A stretch of 56,047 bases of DNA from contig CAIVPR010000036.1 in the NCBI GenBank assembly GCA_903907865.1, forward strand, positions 1-56,047, in the 5' to 3' direction. The notes under the pieces were generated by a model. That model searched no databases. It saw only the letters and a list, made by a program, of their open reading frames with translations, and was not told the DNA's origin. Positions 7,875 through 16,024 of the stretch are shown one piece after another. This DNA comes from an uncultured Acidobacteriia bacterium. GTDB taxonomy: Bacteria; Acidobacteriota; Terriglobia; Bryobacterales; Bryobacteraceae. Every line of letters starts with the position of its first letter. Within the stretch, counting starts at the first letter, position 1. A program made the position numbers and the translations under genes.

Positions 7875-7895
7875 GGCGAACGACTCGGTGGGAGA

Positions 7896-8555
7896 CTATT
7901 CGGGCAGGTTCCGGTGGCGGACGTCGATGCCCTTCACCATGAAGATCACGTCCTCGGCCACGTTCGTGGCATGGTCGGCGACGCGCTCCAAGCGGCGTGC
8001 GATGAGGATGTAGTCCAAAGCGCGTTCCACCGAGGTCGGATCCCGCTTCATCAACTCGATCATCTGCTTGGTTATGGTGTTGCGAAGCTTGTCGACCGCG
8101 TCGTCGGCGGCCAGAACGGTACGCGCCAACTGGGCGTCACGCTTGACGAACGCGTCCAAGCTGGTGAGCACCATCGATTCCACCAGATTCCCGATCTCGG
8201 TGAAGCCGACTTCCAATGGTAGTTCCGGTTGTCGCATCGCGGCCAGCGAACGTTCGACGATGCCGACGGCCATGTCGCCCATGCGCTCCAAGTCCGTGTT
8301 GATCTTGATCGCGGTCACGACGAACCGCATGTCGCTGGCAACAGGGGCTTCGCGCGCGATCAGCGTGGTGGCCAGATCGTCGATCTGCATTTCCAGCTGG
8401 TTGATGCGCGCTTCGTCGCGCAGCACCTGGTGGGCGTAGTCCTCGTTCTTCTCGACGAGGGACATCACGCTGCGGTGGATCGACTGCGCCACGAGCGAGC
8501 CCATTTCCTGGAGCGTTTCGTTGAGGGTTTTGAGCTCTTCTTCCAATTGACGCAT
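7896..8555 (-). CDS. phoU: Phosphate transport system regulatory protein PhoU
   Basis: A 219-residue all-helical protein made of two PhoU repeats, each with the E/DxxxD metal-binding pattern (TDLERMGDMAVGI and RRLERVADHATNVAEDV). In known systems PhoU links the PstSCAB transporter to the PhoR kinase and keeps the Pho regulon off when phosphate is ample. It is the last gene of the operon, 45 bases after pstB, with GGAG ten bases before the ATG. No phoB/phoR pair is in the window. Length is normal. Confidence 0.96.
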   Translation of the reverse strand: MRQLEEELKTLNETLQEMGSLVAQSIHRSVMSLVEKNEDYAHQVLRDEARINQLEMQIDDLATTLIAREAPVASDMRFVVTAIKINTDLERMGDMAVGIVERSLAAMRQPELPLEVGFTEIGNLVESMVLTSLDAFVKRDAQLARTVLAADDAVDKLRNTITKQMIELMKRDPTSVERALDYILIARRLERVADHATNVAEDVIFMVKGIDVRHRNLPE

Positions 8556-8600
8556 GTTGTTGGTCTCCGGGTTGTTCGGTTCGAGGGCGGACAGCGCGGT

Positions 8601-9452
8601 CTAACCGAAACGGCCCGTGATGTAGTCTTCCGTCTCCTTGCGGGACGGATTCTTGAAGATTACCTCAGTCTTGTCGTGCTCGATCAGCTTGCCCAACAGG
8701 AAGAAGCCCGTGGTGTCGGCGACGCGGGCGGCCTGCTGCATGTTGTGCGTCACGATCACGATGGTGCACTGGTGCTTGAGGGTGATCAGCAGGTCTTCGA
8801 TCTTGGACGTCGCAATGGGGTCCAGCGCCGAACAGGGTTCGTCCAGCAACAGGACTTCGGGGTTCACCGCCAGAGCGCGGGCGATGCAGAGGCGCTGCTG
8901 CTGGCCACCGGAGAGCGCGTAGGCCGATTCGTTGAGCTTGTCCTTGGTCTCTTCCCAGAGGGCCGCGCGGCGGAGGCTGGTTTCCACGATCTCAGCGGCG
9001 TTCTTGCCCTTCAGCATGCCGTTGATCTTGGGTCCGTAGATGATGTTCTCGAAGATCGACTTGGGGAACGGGTTGGGGCGCTGGAACACCATGCCGATGC
9101 GGCGGCGGACGGCGGTCACGTCCTGATCGAGGATATTCTCGTCGTCGAGGGTGATTTCGCCCTCGAGGCGCGTGTCGCGGAGGGTTTCGTTGATGCGGTT
9201 GAGGTTGCGCAGGAAGGTCGATTTGCCGCAGCCGGAAGGTCCGATCATTGCCGTGACCTTGTTGGTGGCGAAGTCGAGGTTGATGTCGTAGAGCGCCTGG
9301 AACGAACCGTAGTAGAAGTTGACGTTCTTGGCCCGCATCTTGACCGGGGCTGTTTGGGGCTTGGTGGGCTCGGGCATAGCGTGTTGGAGGGCTTCCAGTT
9401 GCTGGGATGTGCTGGACGATTGCTTTGTAGACACTTGGGATGGGGCGCTCAT
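8601..9452 (-). CDS. pstB: Phosphate ABC transporter ATP-binding protein
   Basis: A 283-residue ABC ATPase that powers phosphate import through PstCA. Walker [10 protein letters not shown] is at residues 71-79, the signature LSGGQQQR near 184 and Walker [14 protein letters not shown] near 202. The family-specific RPNPFPKSI and NLNRINE are present. An N-terminal extension of about 38 residues precedes the usual beginning ([12 protein letters not shown]); a later ATG at residue 26 or 39 is possible, but the frame is open and the gap to pstA is then only 12 bases. It is the fourth pst gene. Confidence 0.96.
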   Translation of the reverse strand: MSAPSQVSTKQSSSTSQQLEALQHAMPEPTKPQTAPVKMRAKNVNFYYGSFQALYDINLDFATNKVTAMIGPSGCGKSTFLRNLNRINETLRDTRLEGEITLDDENILDQDVTAVRRRIGMVFQRPNPFPKSIFENIIYGPKINGMLKGKNAAEIVETSLRRAALWEETKDKLNESAYALSGGQQQRLCIARALAVNPEVLLLDEPCSALDPIATSKIEDLLITLKHQCTIVIVTHNMQQAARVADTTGFFLLGKLIEHDKTEVIFKNPSRKETEDYITGRFG

Positions 9453-9464
9453 TTGTTCGGGCCG

Positions 9465-10325
9465 CTACTTGGGTAGCGACGCTCCTCTCGAAACGATGGT
9501 CCGGGCAAGGATGTTGGCCACGAATACGAGGCCGAGCAGGACGAGACCGGCGGCCCAGGCTTGGCGGTGCCAATCCTCGTACGGCGCGGTCGCGTGGGTG
9601 AAGATCATGACCGGAAGGGACGCGGTCGGTTCATTGAGGCTGGTTGCCCAATACTGGTTGCCGAGGGCGGTGAACAGGAGGGGCGCAGTCTCTCCGGAGA
9701 TGCGGGCGACGCCGAGGATCATCGACGTCATGATGCCTTTCCGCGCTGCCGGGACGATCACGGTGGCGATGGTGACCCACATCGGCGCTCCGAGGGCCAA
9801 GGCACCTTCGCGCATGGTGCGCGGGACTTCCAGAAGGAATTGCTCGGTGCCGCGGGCCGTGATCGGGATCAGCATCAGGCTGAGGGCGAAGCCGCCAGCG
9901 AGGGCCGAGAAGTGGTGCATGTTGTGAACGATCAAGCCCCAGGCGAAGATGCCGATGACGATGGACGGGACGCCGTTGAGCAGATCGGCCGTGTATCGGA
10001 CGAGGAAACCGAAACCTTTCGGGCTGAATTCGGCGAGGTAGACCCCGGCGAGGAAACCGATGGGGAGGCCGATCACCGAGGCGAGAGCCACGACAGTGGC
10101 GCTGCCGACAATCGCGTTGGCCATGCCGCCGCCGAGTTCGCCCGGCGATTTGGGCAGTTGGGTGAAGAAATTCAGATCGACCGACTGGCCGCCGTTCTTC
10201 AGGAGGTACATCAGGATCAGGAAGAGCGACGAGACCGTGATCACGGCGCAGATGGCGGTCGCCGAAAGCATGATGTTGTTCACAATCAGCCTGCGGCGGT
10301 TGCGGGGAGTCATCTTGATGGCCAT
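9465..10325 (-). CDS. pstA: Phosphate ABC transporter permease PstA
   Basis: A 286-residue inner-membrane permease with about six hydrophobic segments. The N-terminus (MTPRNRRRLIVN) is cytoplasmic and basic; the permease (BPD) domain covers about residues 65-270, with ITARGTEQFLLEVPRTMREGALALGAPMW as the EAA loop that contacts PstB. It starts one base after the pstC stop, which suggests translational coupling. Length and motifs are standard for the family. Confidence 0.95.
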   Translation of the reverse strand: MAIKMTPRNRRRLIVNNIMLSATAICAVITVSSLFLILMYLLKNGGQSVDLNFFTQLPKSPGELGGGMANAIVGSATVVALASVIGLPIGFLAGVYLAEFSPKGFGFLVRYTADLLNGVPSIVIGIFAWGLIVHNMHHFSALAGGFALSLMLIPITARGTEQFLLEVPRTMREGALALGAPMWVTIATVIVPAARKGIMTSMILGVARISGETAPLLFTALGNQYWATSLNEPTASLPVMIFTHATAPYEDWHRQAWAAGLVLLGLVFVANILARTIVSRGASLPK

Positions 10326-10326
10326 C

Positions 10327-11295
10327 TTAGGACTTCGCCGCCCCCTTCTTGGTGGTGAGGACGATCATGAGCTGAGCAAAACCGTTGATGAGCATTGTCA
10401 GGGCGAAGAGGACGAGGCCAAGTTCCACCAAGGCCGAGGTAAACATCTTGCCCGACGCCTCGGCGAAGTTGTTGGCAATGACGGCTGCGATGGTGTAGCC
10501 GGGGGAGATGATCGACTGGTGGATGGCCTCGCTGTTACCGATCACCATGGTGACGGCCATGGTTTCACCGAGGGCGCGGGCGAGTCCCAAGAAGACCGAG
10601 CCGAGGATGCCGAGTTTGGCGTAAGGCAGAACGATCTGCCAAGTGGACTCCCATTTGGTGGCGCCGAGCGCCAGTGCCGCCTCGCGTTGTTCGCGGGGGA
10701 CGGCCATCAGGGCCTCGCGGGAGACCGAGATGATGAAGGGGAAGGTCATTACGGCGAGAATGATGCCAGCAGTTAGGTAGCCAACTCCGAAGGTGGGGCC
10801 GTCGAAGAAGGGCGCGAGGGGCTGGAAGCTGAAGATTTTTTGCAGGGCGGGCTGCACGTAGTCGCGCATTGCCGGCACCAAGGTGAAGATTGCGAGCAGG
10901 CCGAAGATGACGCTCGGGACGGCGGCAAGGAGTTCGACCAGGAAGGTGAGGGCGTTGGAAACTCTGGGGAGTGCGAGTTCCGAGAGGTAGATCGCGGCCC
11001 CGACGCCGAGGGGCACTGCGATCAGGAGGGCCAGGAACGAGGTTAGGACGGTGCCATAAATGAACGGCAGGGCACCGTATTCGTCGGTCACCGGGTTCCA
11101 CAACTGGGAAGTGAGGAACCCGAAACCGAACTTTTCCTTGGCGGGAGACGAGGTGCGCCACAACTCCAGAACCAGCAGCACGGTCACAACCAAGATGAGG
11201 GCAGCGAACAGAAATGTAAATGCTTTGGCCAGCTCGTCGCCGCCGATGAGGGCTTTCTTGTACTTGGGCCGCAGGTCGGCGGCGGGAGTAGCCAT
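10327..11295 (-). CDS. pstC: Phosphate ABC transporter permease PstC
   Basis: A 322-residue inner-membrane permease that pairs with PstA. A first membrane segment lies at about residues 25-47; the permease domain has the EAA loop SREALMAVPREQREAALALGATKW. The conserved FGFLTSQLWNPVTDEYGALPFIYGT after the first segment is typical of PstC. The gene is 20 bases downstream of pstS and directly abuts pstA. Confidence 0.95.
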   Translation of the reverse strand: MATPAADLRPKYKKALIGGDELAKAFTFLFAALILVVTVLLVLELWRTSSPAKEKFGFGFLTSQLWNPVTDEYGALPFIYGTVLTSFLALLIAVPLGVGAAIYLSELALPRVSNALTFLVELLAAVPSVIFGLLAIFTLVPAMRDYVQPALQKIFSFQPLAPFFDGPTFGVGYLTAGIILAVMTFPFIISVSREALMAVPREQREAALALGATKWESTWQIVLPYAKLGILGSVFLGLARALGETMAVTMVIGNSEAIHQSIISPGYTIAAVIANNFAEASGKMFTSALVELGLVLFALTMLINGFAQLMIVLTTKKGAAKS

Positions 11296-11315
11296 GGCAG
11301 TTTACGGGTTCTTTC

Positions 11316-12326
11316 TTACTTGATCTCGGCGATCTGGGCGAGGGCCAGCTTTGCGACGCCCGCGGGCAACGGGGCGTAGCTCAGACCTTCCGCCTGCTTC
11401 TGACCATCGGCGAGAGCCCACTTGAGGAAGCCCGTGATGGCAGCCTTCTTACCGGCGTCGTCGATCTTGCTCGGGATGAGCAGCCAAGTGTAGGTGGAGA
11501 GGGGGTAGCTCTTGGCACCGGGAGCATTCACGATGGAACCTTTGAGGTCCTTGTCGAGGCCCTTGGAGGCGGCAGCGGCGGCGGTGACGGACTCGAAGGT
11601 CGCCTTGACGTACTTGCCGGCGGCATTCTTCAGGTCGGCGAAAGCCATCTTGTTCTGCACTGCGTACAGGAGTTCGACGTAGCCGATGGAGTTCGGGGTC
11701 TGCTTCACCATGCCCGCGACACCGTCGCTACCCTTTTGGCCGAGGCCGGTGGGCCACTGGACGGCGGTGTTGGCACCGACCTTGGACTTCCAGTCGGCAC
11801 TGACGTTGGAGAGGTAGTCGGTGAAGACGAAGGAGGTCCCGGAGGAGTCGGACCGGTGAACTACAACGATGTCCTTGTCGGGGAGGGCGGCCTTTTTGTT
11901 GTCGAGCTTGATCTTGGGGTCGTTCCACTTCTTGATCGTCCCCATGAAGATGCCCGCGACGACGTCGCCGGAGAGCTGGAGGCCGGTCTCAACTCCGGGG
12001 ACGTTGTACGTGAGGACCACGCCGCCGAGGACGGTCGGGAAGTGCAAGGGCTTGACCTTGACTTCGGCAACCTGCTTTTCGGTCATCGGCATGTCGGAGG
12101 CGCCGAAGTCCACGGTGCCGTCGGTCAGCTGCTTGATGCCGCCGCCGGAACCGATGGCTTGGTAGTTGATCTGGACGGAGGAGTGGGCGGCTTTGTAGTC
12201 GGCAAACCACTTCTGGTAGATGGGGGCCGGGAAGGTTGCACCGGCACCGGTGATGTTTTGGGCGGAAGCCGCGCCGGTGAAGATGGCGGCTGCTGCGATT
12301 GCCCCTGCGATAAGAGTCTTTTTCAT
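11316..12326 (-). CDS. pstS: Phosphate-binding periplasmic protein PstS
   Basis: A 336-residue periplasmic receptor that delivers phosphate to PstCA. The start MKKTLIAGAI gives a clean signal peptide ending ASAQN (cleavage near residue 22) and has GAGGG upstream, so the 24 codons before it in the open frame are left out. Binding-site patterns include GAGATFPAPIYQKW, GSGGGIKQLTDGTVDFGASDMP and HRSDSSGTSFVFTDYLS, matching the phosphate-coordinating Ser/Thr/Arg/Asp residues of the family. A stem-loop separates it from the upstream porin gene. Confidence 0.96.
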   Translation of the reverse strand: MKKTLIAGAIAAAAIFTGAASAQNITGAGATFPAPIYQKWFADYKAAHSSVQINYQAIGSGGGIKQLTDGTVDFGASDMPMTEKQVAEVKVKPLHFPTVLGGVVLTYNVPGVETGLQLSGDVVAGIFMGTIKKWNDPKIKLDNKKAALPDKDIVVVHRSDSSGTSFVFTDYLSNVSADWKSKVGANTAVQWPTGLGQKGSDGVAGMVKQTPNSIGYVELLYAVQNKMAFADLKNAAGKYVKATFESVTAAAAASKGLDKDLKGSIVNAPGAKSYPLSTYTWLLIPSKIDDAGKKAAITGFLKWALADGQKQAEGLSYAPLPAGVAKLALAQIAEIK

Positions 12327-12387
12327 ACGTTTTCCCTCGTTTGGTTGCTGAAGCTGGATGCTAGGTGGCTCGTCTGTTCCATGCACG

Positions 12388-12420
12388 AGGGTGGCCAACC
12401 ATCTCTGAGTCTGCCACCCT
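12388..12420 (-). promoter_or_regulatory. Stem-loop between the porin gene and pstS
   Basis: AGGGTGGC (12388-12395) and GCCACCCT (12413-12420) are perfectly complementary with a 17-base loop. The structure sits in the 120-base gap between the porin stop and the pstS start, both on the minus strand. No T run follows, so a processing or stability element, or a partial terminator, is as likely as full termination. Confidence 0.4.
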
Positions 12421-12446
12421 TGTGTTTCAATCGCGTTACGAACAGG

Positions 12447-14147
12447 TTAGAAGTTTGGCATGGACCCCGGCAGGGTGTACCGGAGGTTCATATAGATGGT
12501 GTTGTCGTGCGCATTGGAGAGGCCGCCGGGGGCGACGGACCACGGATTGCGCTGCAGGTACTCGTACTGGCCCATCAAATTGAGCGCCCCGTATCGGGCG
12601 TTCTTCCAGAGAGTCTGGTTGACGCCTAAGGTGAACTCGTTGATAGCGCGGTTCTGGCTGGAGCCGGTGTAGCCGTAGCCGACCGGGGTCTTGCCGTTGG
12701 TGTCGAGGACCACGTTGCGACCGACGTAGATCGCGCCGTAGTAGGCATAGAGCAGGGTGTTCTTGACCGTGGCTTCGAAGCCGTCGACCGTGCCGCCGGC
12801 ATGGATCGGGCTCAGGCTGCCGTCGGTACGGACAACCACGTCGGGGGCTTGGCCGAAGAGGTAGCGGCCGCCGCCGTCGCTCCAGTAGTTGGTGGTGACG
12901 AAGCGGAAGTTCTTGACGATCTCAGCGTTGAAGCCGAACTGGACGCCGCCGCCGGTCTTGGTGAAGTGCTGGTTGGTGCCGAGGTTGTAGCTCTTGAAGG
13001 TGCGTGCGATACCCGCGACATCGGCGTGGAAGCGCGAACTCGGGTCGAAGGCGACCTTGACGATGACGTCAGGCATCACGTTCGGGGTGCTGAGGTAGCT
13101 CGAGGAAGTGTCGTCCAACTGGCCGCCGAGGAAGGCCGCGCAGGATGCGGCGCCGGTCGGGGTGTTGCAAGCGCCGGTGCCGGTCGGGACAGCAATCTTC
13201 GGACCGCCGGCTTGGCCGCCAGCGTATTGGTTCGGGTTTTCGAGGGAGACGCCGGCGGTGACGGTCTTGTTCGGGTGGAACAGGACGCGGATGCCCGGCT
13301 GACGGGTCCAAGTGAGGCCGGCCATGTAGTTCACGTCGATCACCTGCGAGTAGAACAGGTCGCCCGGGAGGGCCGAGATGCCCTTGCGGTTCGGGGTCAG
13401 CATGCTCCAGCTCTGGCCGGCGAGGACTTCCCAATCTCCCTTGCGGACATCAATCCAGAAGAGGCGGAGGCGGGGAACGAAGGCGCCGTTGGTGACGCCG
13501 ATGCCGTTGGAAGCGCTGGTGCCGAGGAAGTCGAATTCGTTGTAGCCCATGAAGTGGGCGCCCTTCCAGTCGCCGTCGGCGCGGAAGCCGAGGCGCGAGT
13601 TCTGCGGGGTGAAACGGAATTCGGAAAGGTTGCCGGCAACGGCGTTGGCGAAGGGCACGCTGCCGAAGTTGGAGCCGAGGCTCGACCCGGCGTTCTTGTC
13701 ACGCCACACGGAGGTGAAGTCCATGAAGCCGACCGGCATCACGCAGGTGCTGCCGATACGGAGGTACGGGGGAACCTGGTTAGCGTCCGGAGGAGCTTCG
13801 CAGGGGTTCTTCGAGACCGGCGCCGCGGCCTTCGAGGGGGTCTGGGCGGGCGGGATGGCCACTGCGGCGACCGGAGCGACCGGGATCACCGGCGCGAGGC
13901 TGGCGACAGTACCGAGTGTGTTCCGTTGCGGCTGTTGGCCGTTGAGCGCCTTGTCCAACAGTTGTTGCTGCTGCTCCAAAACGTGCTGGAGGGTTTCCAA
14001 TTGCTTTTGTTGGGCGGCAAGCGCGGCTCGAAGCTGTGCGACTTCGTCGTTCTGGATGGCCGGGTCGGCGGCGAAGATGCTGCCGCTGAAGAGGCCGAGC
14101 GCCAGCAACGTGGACAAGCCGCGTACGTGGGTTCGATTCAAGATCAT
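12447..14147 (-). CDS. Coiled-coil porin, probably for phosphate uptake
   Basis: A 566-residue outer-membrane protein. It has a signal peptide (about 1-23, ending IFAAD), a coiled coil (about 30-65, rich in Gln/Leu, e.g. QKQLETLQHVLEQQQQLL), a Pro/Ala-rich linker, and a long segment of alternating strands (about 125-566) with Gly/aromatic girdle patterns, ending with Phe as barrel proteins do. The ATG is chosen because GGAG lies 6-7 bases upstream; a TTG four codons earlier is the open-frame alternative. It lies 120 bases upstream of pstS on the same strand, so a role in bringing phosphate across the outer membrane is inferred, as for OprP/OprO in pseudomonads, but the sequence is of a different type. 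No convincing Pho box was seen upstream. Confidence 0.7.
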   Translation of the reverse strand: MILNRTHVRGLSTLLALGLFSGSIFAADPAIQNDEVAQLRAALAAQQKQLETLQHVLEQQQQLLDKALNGQQPQRNTLGTVASLAPVIPVAPVAAVAIPPAQTPSKAAAPVSKNPCEAPPDANQVPPYLRIGSTCVMPVGFMDFTSVWRDKNAGSSLGSNFGSVPFANAVAGNLSEFRFTPQNSRLGFRADGDWKGAHFMGYNEFDFLGTSASNGIGVTNGAFVPRLRLFWIDVRKGDWEVLAGQSWSMLTPNRKGISALPGDLFYSQVIDVNYMAGLTWTRQPGIRVLFHPNKTVTAGVSLENPNQYAGGQAGGPKIAVPTGTGACNTPTGAASCAAFLGGQLDDTSSSYLSTPNVMPDVIVKVAFDPSSRFHADVAGIARTFKSYNLGTNQHFTKTGGGVQFGFNAEIVKNFRFVTTNYWSDGGGRYLFGQAPDVVVRTDGSLSPIHAGGTVDGFEATVKNTLLYAYYGAIYVGRNVVLDTNGKTPVGYGYTGSSQNRAINEFTLGVNQTLWKNARYGALNLMGQYEYLQRNPWSVAPGGLSNAHDNTIYMNLRYTLPGSMPNF

Positions 14148-14453
14148 TCTTTTCTCCAAGAGATTTCCCAGCCGTTGTTCCCCCGTGGGGCGGCTTGCGT
14201 TGACTGCTTATAAGTACTGAAGACGGGCCCGCAGCCTCGGTCTTCGAACGATGAGATCCAGTAATACCGCCTACCAGTCTAGGGATGGATGGTTTCGATT
14301 CGATGATAGGCCTGTAATGAACGGATTACGTCTGGTCACATTCATGGAGTTCATCGACATTCCACGGTCGCGTCCGCATACCTCGGGCAAAGAATCCGGT
14401 GGTATTCCCAGGCCGGACTAGGACTTCCAGTACTATCGAAGCGCAAAAATGGC
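14148..14453. other. Divergent intergenic region
   Basis: About 300 bases lie between the porin gene (minus) and the DUF3291 gene (plus). It should hold the porin/pst promoter. TTATAA occurs on both strands near 14210, but I could not find a good -35 partner or two Pho-box half sites at the usual 11-base spacing. No gene is supported here. Confidence 0.4.
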
Positions 14454-14912
14454 TTGTACCATGGTTGGATGCACCACCACCTCGCGCAGATCAACATCGC
14501 CCGGCTCCTGGCACCTGTGGACGATCCCTTGATCGCGGAGTTTGTCGCCCAGATCCCGGCGATCAATGCCTTGGCGGAGGGGAGTCCGGGATTTGTGTGG
14601 CGGTTGCAATCGGATGCGGGCAACGCGATCGACGTGAGCTACGATGACGATCCGTTGATCATCGTGAACATGTCGGTGTGGGAATCGGTGGCGGCTCTCA
14701 GGGAGTTCTCGTACCGGTCGCAGCACGCGGGAGTATTCCGGGAGCGGGGGAAGTGGTTTGAAAAGATGGAGGCCGCCCATATGTGCTTGTGGTGGATTCC
14801 GGTCGGCTCGGTGCCAACGGTACCGGAGGGCAAGGCACGGCTGGAGCACTTTCGAAAATTCGGACCGACAGCGATGGCGTTTTCGTTCGCGCGGGTTTTC
14901 GAGCCGGAGTAG
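14454..14912 (+). CDS. DUF3291 domain-containing protein
   Basis: A protein of about 150 residues of the DUF3291 family (antibiotic biosynthesis monooxygenase-like fold), function unknown. Family patterns are clear: HLAQINIARL near the start, FVAQIPAINALAEGSPGFVWRLQ, NMSVWESVAALREFSYRS, and the C-terminal WWIPVGSVPTVPEGKARLEH. Two starts are possible; the internal ATG at 14469 (MHHHLAQ) fits family starts equally well and neither has a strong ribosome site. The 3' part overlaps, on the opposite strand, the long tail of the SEC-C gene. Confidence 0.85.
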   Translation: MYHGWMHHHLAQINIARLLAPVDDPLIAEFVAQIPAINALAEGSPGFVWRLQSDAGNAIDVSYDDDPLIIVNMSVWESVAALREFSYRSQHAGVFRERGKWFEKMEAAHMCLWWIPVGSVPTVPEGKARLEHFRKFGPTAMAFSFARVFEPE

Positions 14913-15309
14913 GCGGCGGAACACGATTCGAAAATTCAAAGCCGTTCTGGAAGCAAGTGCCTTGTTTTGAATTGGTTGCGGTCGGAGGAGCCCAACCGTG
15001 GCAGCGCTTGTACTTGAGGCCGGAACCGCAGGGGCAGCGCGCACCGCGTGGGGTGTGGGGAATGATTGGCTGCTGGGGCTGCACGGGGCCGGGCTGGTCC
15101 TTTTGGGCGTCGCGCAACATCTTCATCGCACGGCGCAGGGAGATGAAGGCCCGGTCGCGGTCACGGTCGTTCGCGGCGCGGAGTTTGAGGTCCGGTTGGG
15201 GACCGAGCGCGGTCTCGCGTGCCTCGCATTCGGCGATGCGGGACATGCAGCGGAGGATTTCGCGATCAAGGATGGCAGCGAGTCCGTGGGTTATCGTAGT
15301 TTGGAGCAT
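14698..15309 (-). CDS. SEC-C zinc-motif protein with an unusual C-terminal run-on
   Basis: The open frame from ATG 15309 gives 203 residues: a helical N-terminal part (about 1-75, with CMSRIAECEARETALG and LRRAMKMLRDAQ), a Pro/Gln linker, then the SEC-C motif CPCGSGLKYKRCHG (about 98-111), which binds zinc in SecA and many small proteins. Such proteins normally end soon after the motif. Here the frame continues for about 90 Pro/Thr-rich residues, the last 70 antisense to the DUF3291 gene. One extra base in the four-T run at 14965-14968 would bring a stop near 14940. The N-terminal part is credible; the tail is probably not real. Confidence 0.6.
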   Translation of the reverse strand: MLQTTITHGLAAILDREILRCMSRIAECEARETALGPQPDLKLRAANDRDRDRAFISLRRAMKMLRDAQKDQPGPVQPQQPIIPHTPRGARCPCGSGLKYKRCHGWAPPTATNSKQGTCFQNGFEFSNRVPPPTPARKPARTKTPSLSVRIFESAPAVPCPPVPLAPSRPESTTSTYGRPPSFQTTSPAPGILPRAATGTRTP

Positions 15310-15517
15310 AGGGGTTCCTAACGGTGTCCATGGTACGGGCGAGGGTGGCGTTTTCGAACTGCCAGTTTTGGAAGTTGTTGATTCTGTTGGAAAGATTGGA
15401 TGAAAATAGTTGTCACCGGTGAAGGCTGCCGGGGCTGGCGGACATAGCAATGATTGGTGCGCCACGAATCTCGCCACGACGCAGTACAATGAAAGTTTCA
15501 GCGCCCCGGTAGCCGAC

Positions 15518-16024
15518 ATGAACAGACAGAGCAGGGTATCCGCAATCTACCCTGGATCGTTCGACCCCATCACCAATGGCCATCTCGATGTCATCGAGCG
15601 GGGGTCGCGGTTGTTTGACAGGCTCATCGTTTCGGTCCTGCACAACGAATCGAAGTCTCCGCTGTTCTCTGTGGCCGACCGCGTCGCGATGCTCCAGGAG
15701 ACCGTGGCGCAGTTTCCCAACGTGGAGGTGGACAGCTTCCACGGGCTACTGGCGGACTACGCGCTCAAGCGCGAGGCGACCGTTATCCTGCGCGGCATCC
15801 GCGCCATTTCCGACTACGAGAATGAACTGCAGATGGCGCTGATGAACCGCCGTTTGCAGCCTGGTCTCGAAACCGTATTCCTGCTCGCGGGCGAAGCCTT
15901 CTCATTCATCAGCTCCAGGCTGGTGAAAGAGGTGATTTCGCTCGGGGGCAATATCTCCGGCCTGGTCCCGCCGATCGTTGAAGAACGTCTGCGGGTGCGT
16001 CTGTGCCACAGCCAAACGACATGA
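15518..16024 (+). CDS. coaD: Phosphopantetheine adenylyltransferase
   Basis: A 168-residue nucleotidyltransferase that makes dephospho-CoA from 4'-phosphopantetheine and ATP, the fourth step of CoA synthesis. AIYPGSFDPITNGHLDVI carries the TxGH nucleotide-binding motif, RGIRAISDYENELQMALMNRRL is the family signature, and ISSRLVKEV is the second ATP motif. The ATG at 15518 matches the normal N-terminus; the open frame reaches further upstream without support. A TACAAT -10-like box lies at 15485-15490. Its stop overlaps the next start in ATGA. Confidence 0.96.
   Translation: MNRQSRVSAIYPGSFDPITNGHLDVIERGSRLFDRLIVSVLHNESKSPLFSVADRVAMLQETVAQFPNVEVDSFHGLLADYALKREATVILRGIRAISDYENELQMALMNRRLQPGLETVFLLAGEAFSFISSRLVKEVISLGGNISGLVPPIVEERLRVRLCHSQTT

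Noticed and set aside
14160-14350. Pho box for the porin/pst operon
   Set aside because: CTATCAT-like and CGTTCAT-like half sites occur on the minus strand, but 14 bases apart instead of 11, so the match is not convincing.
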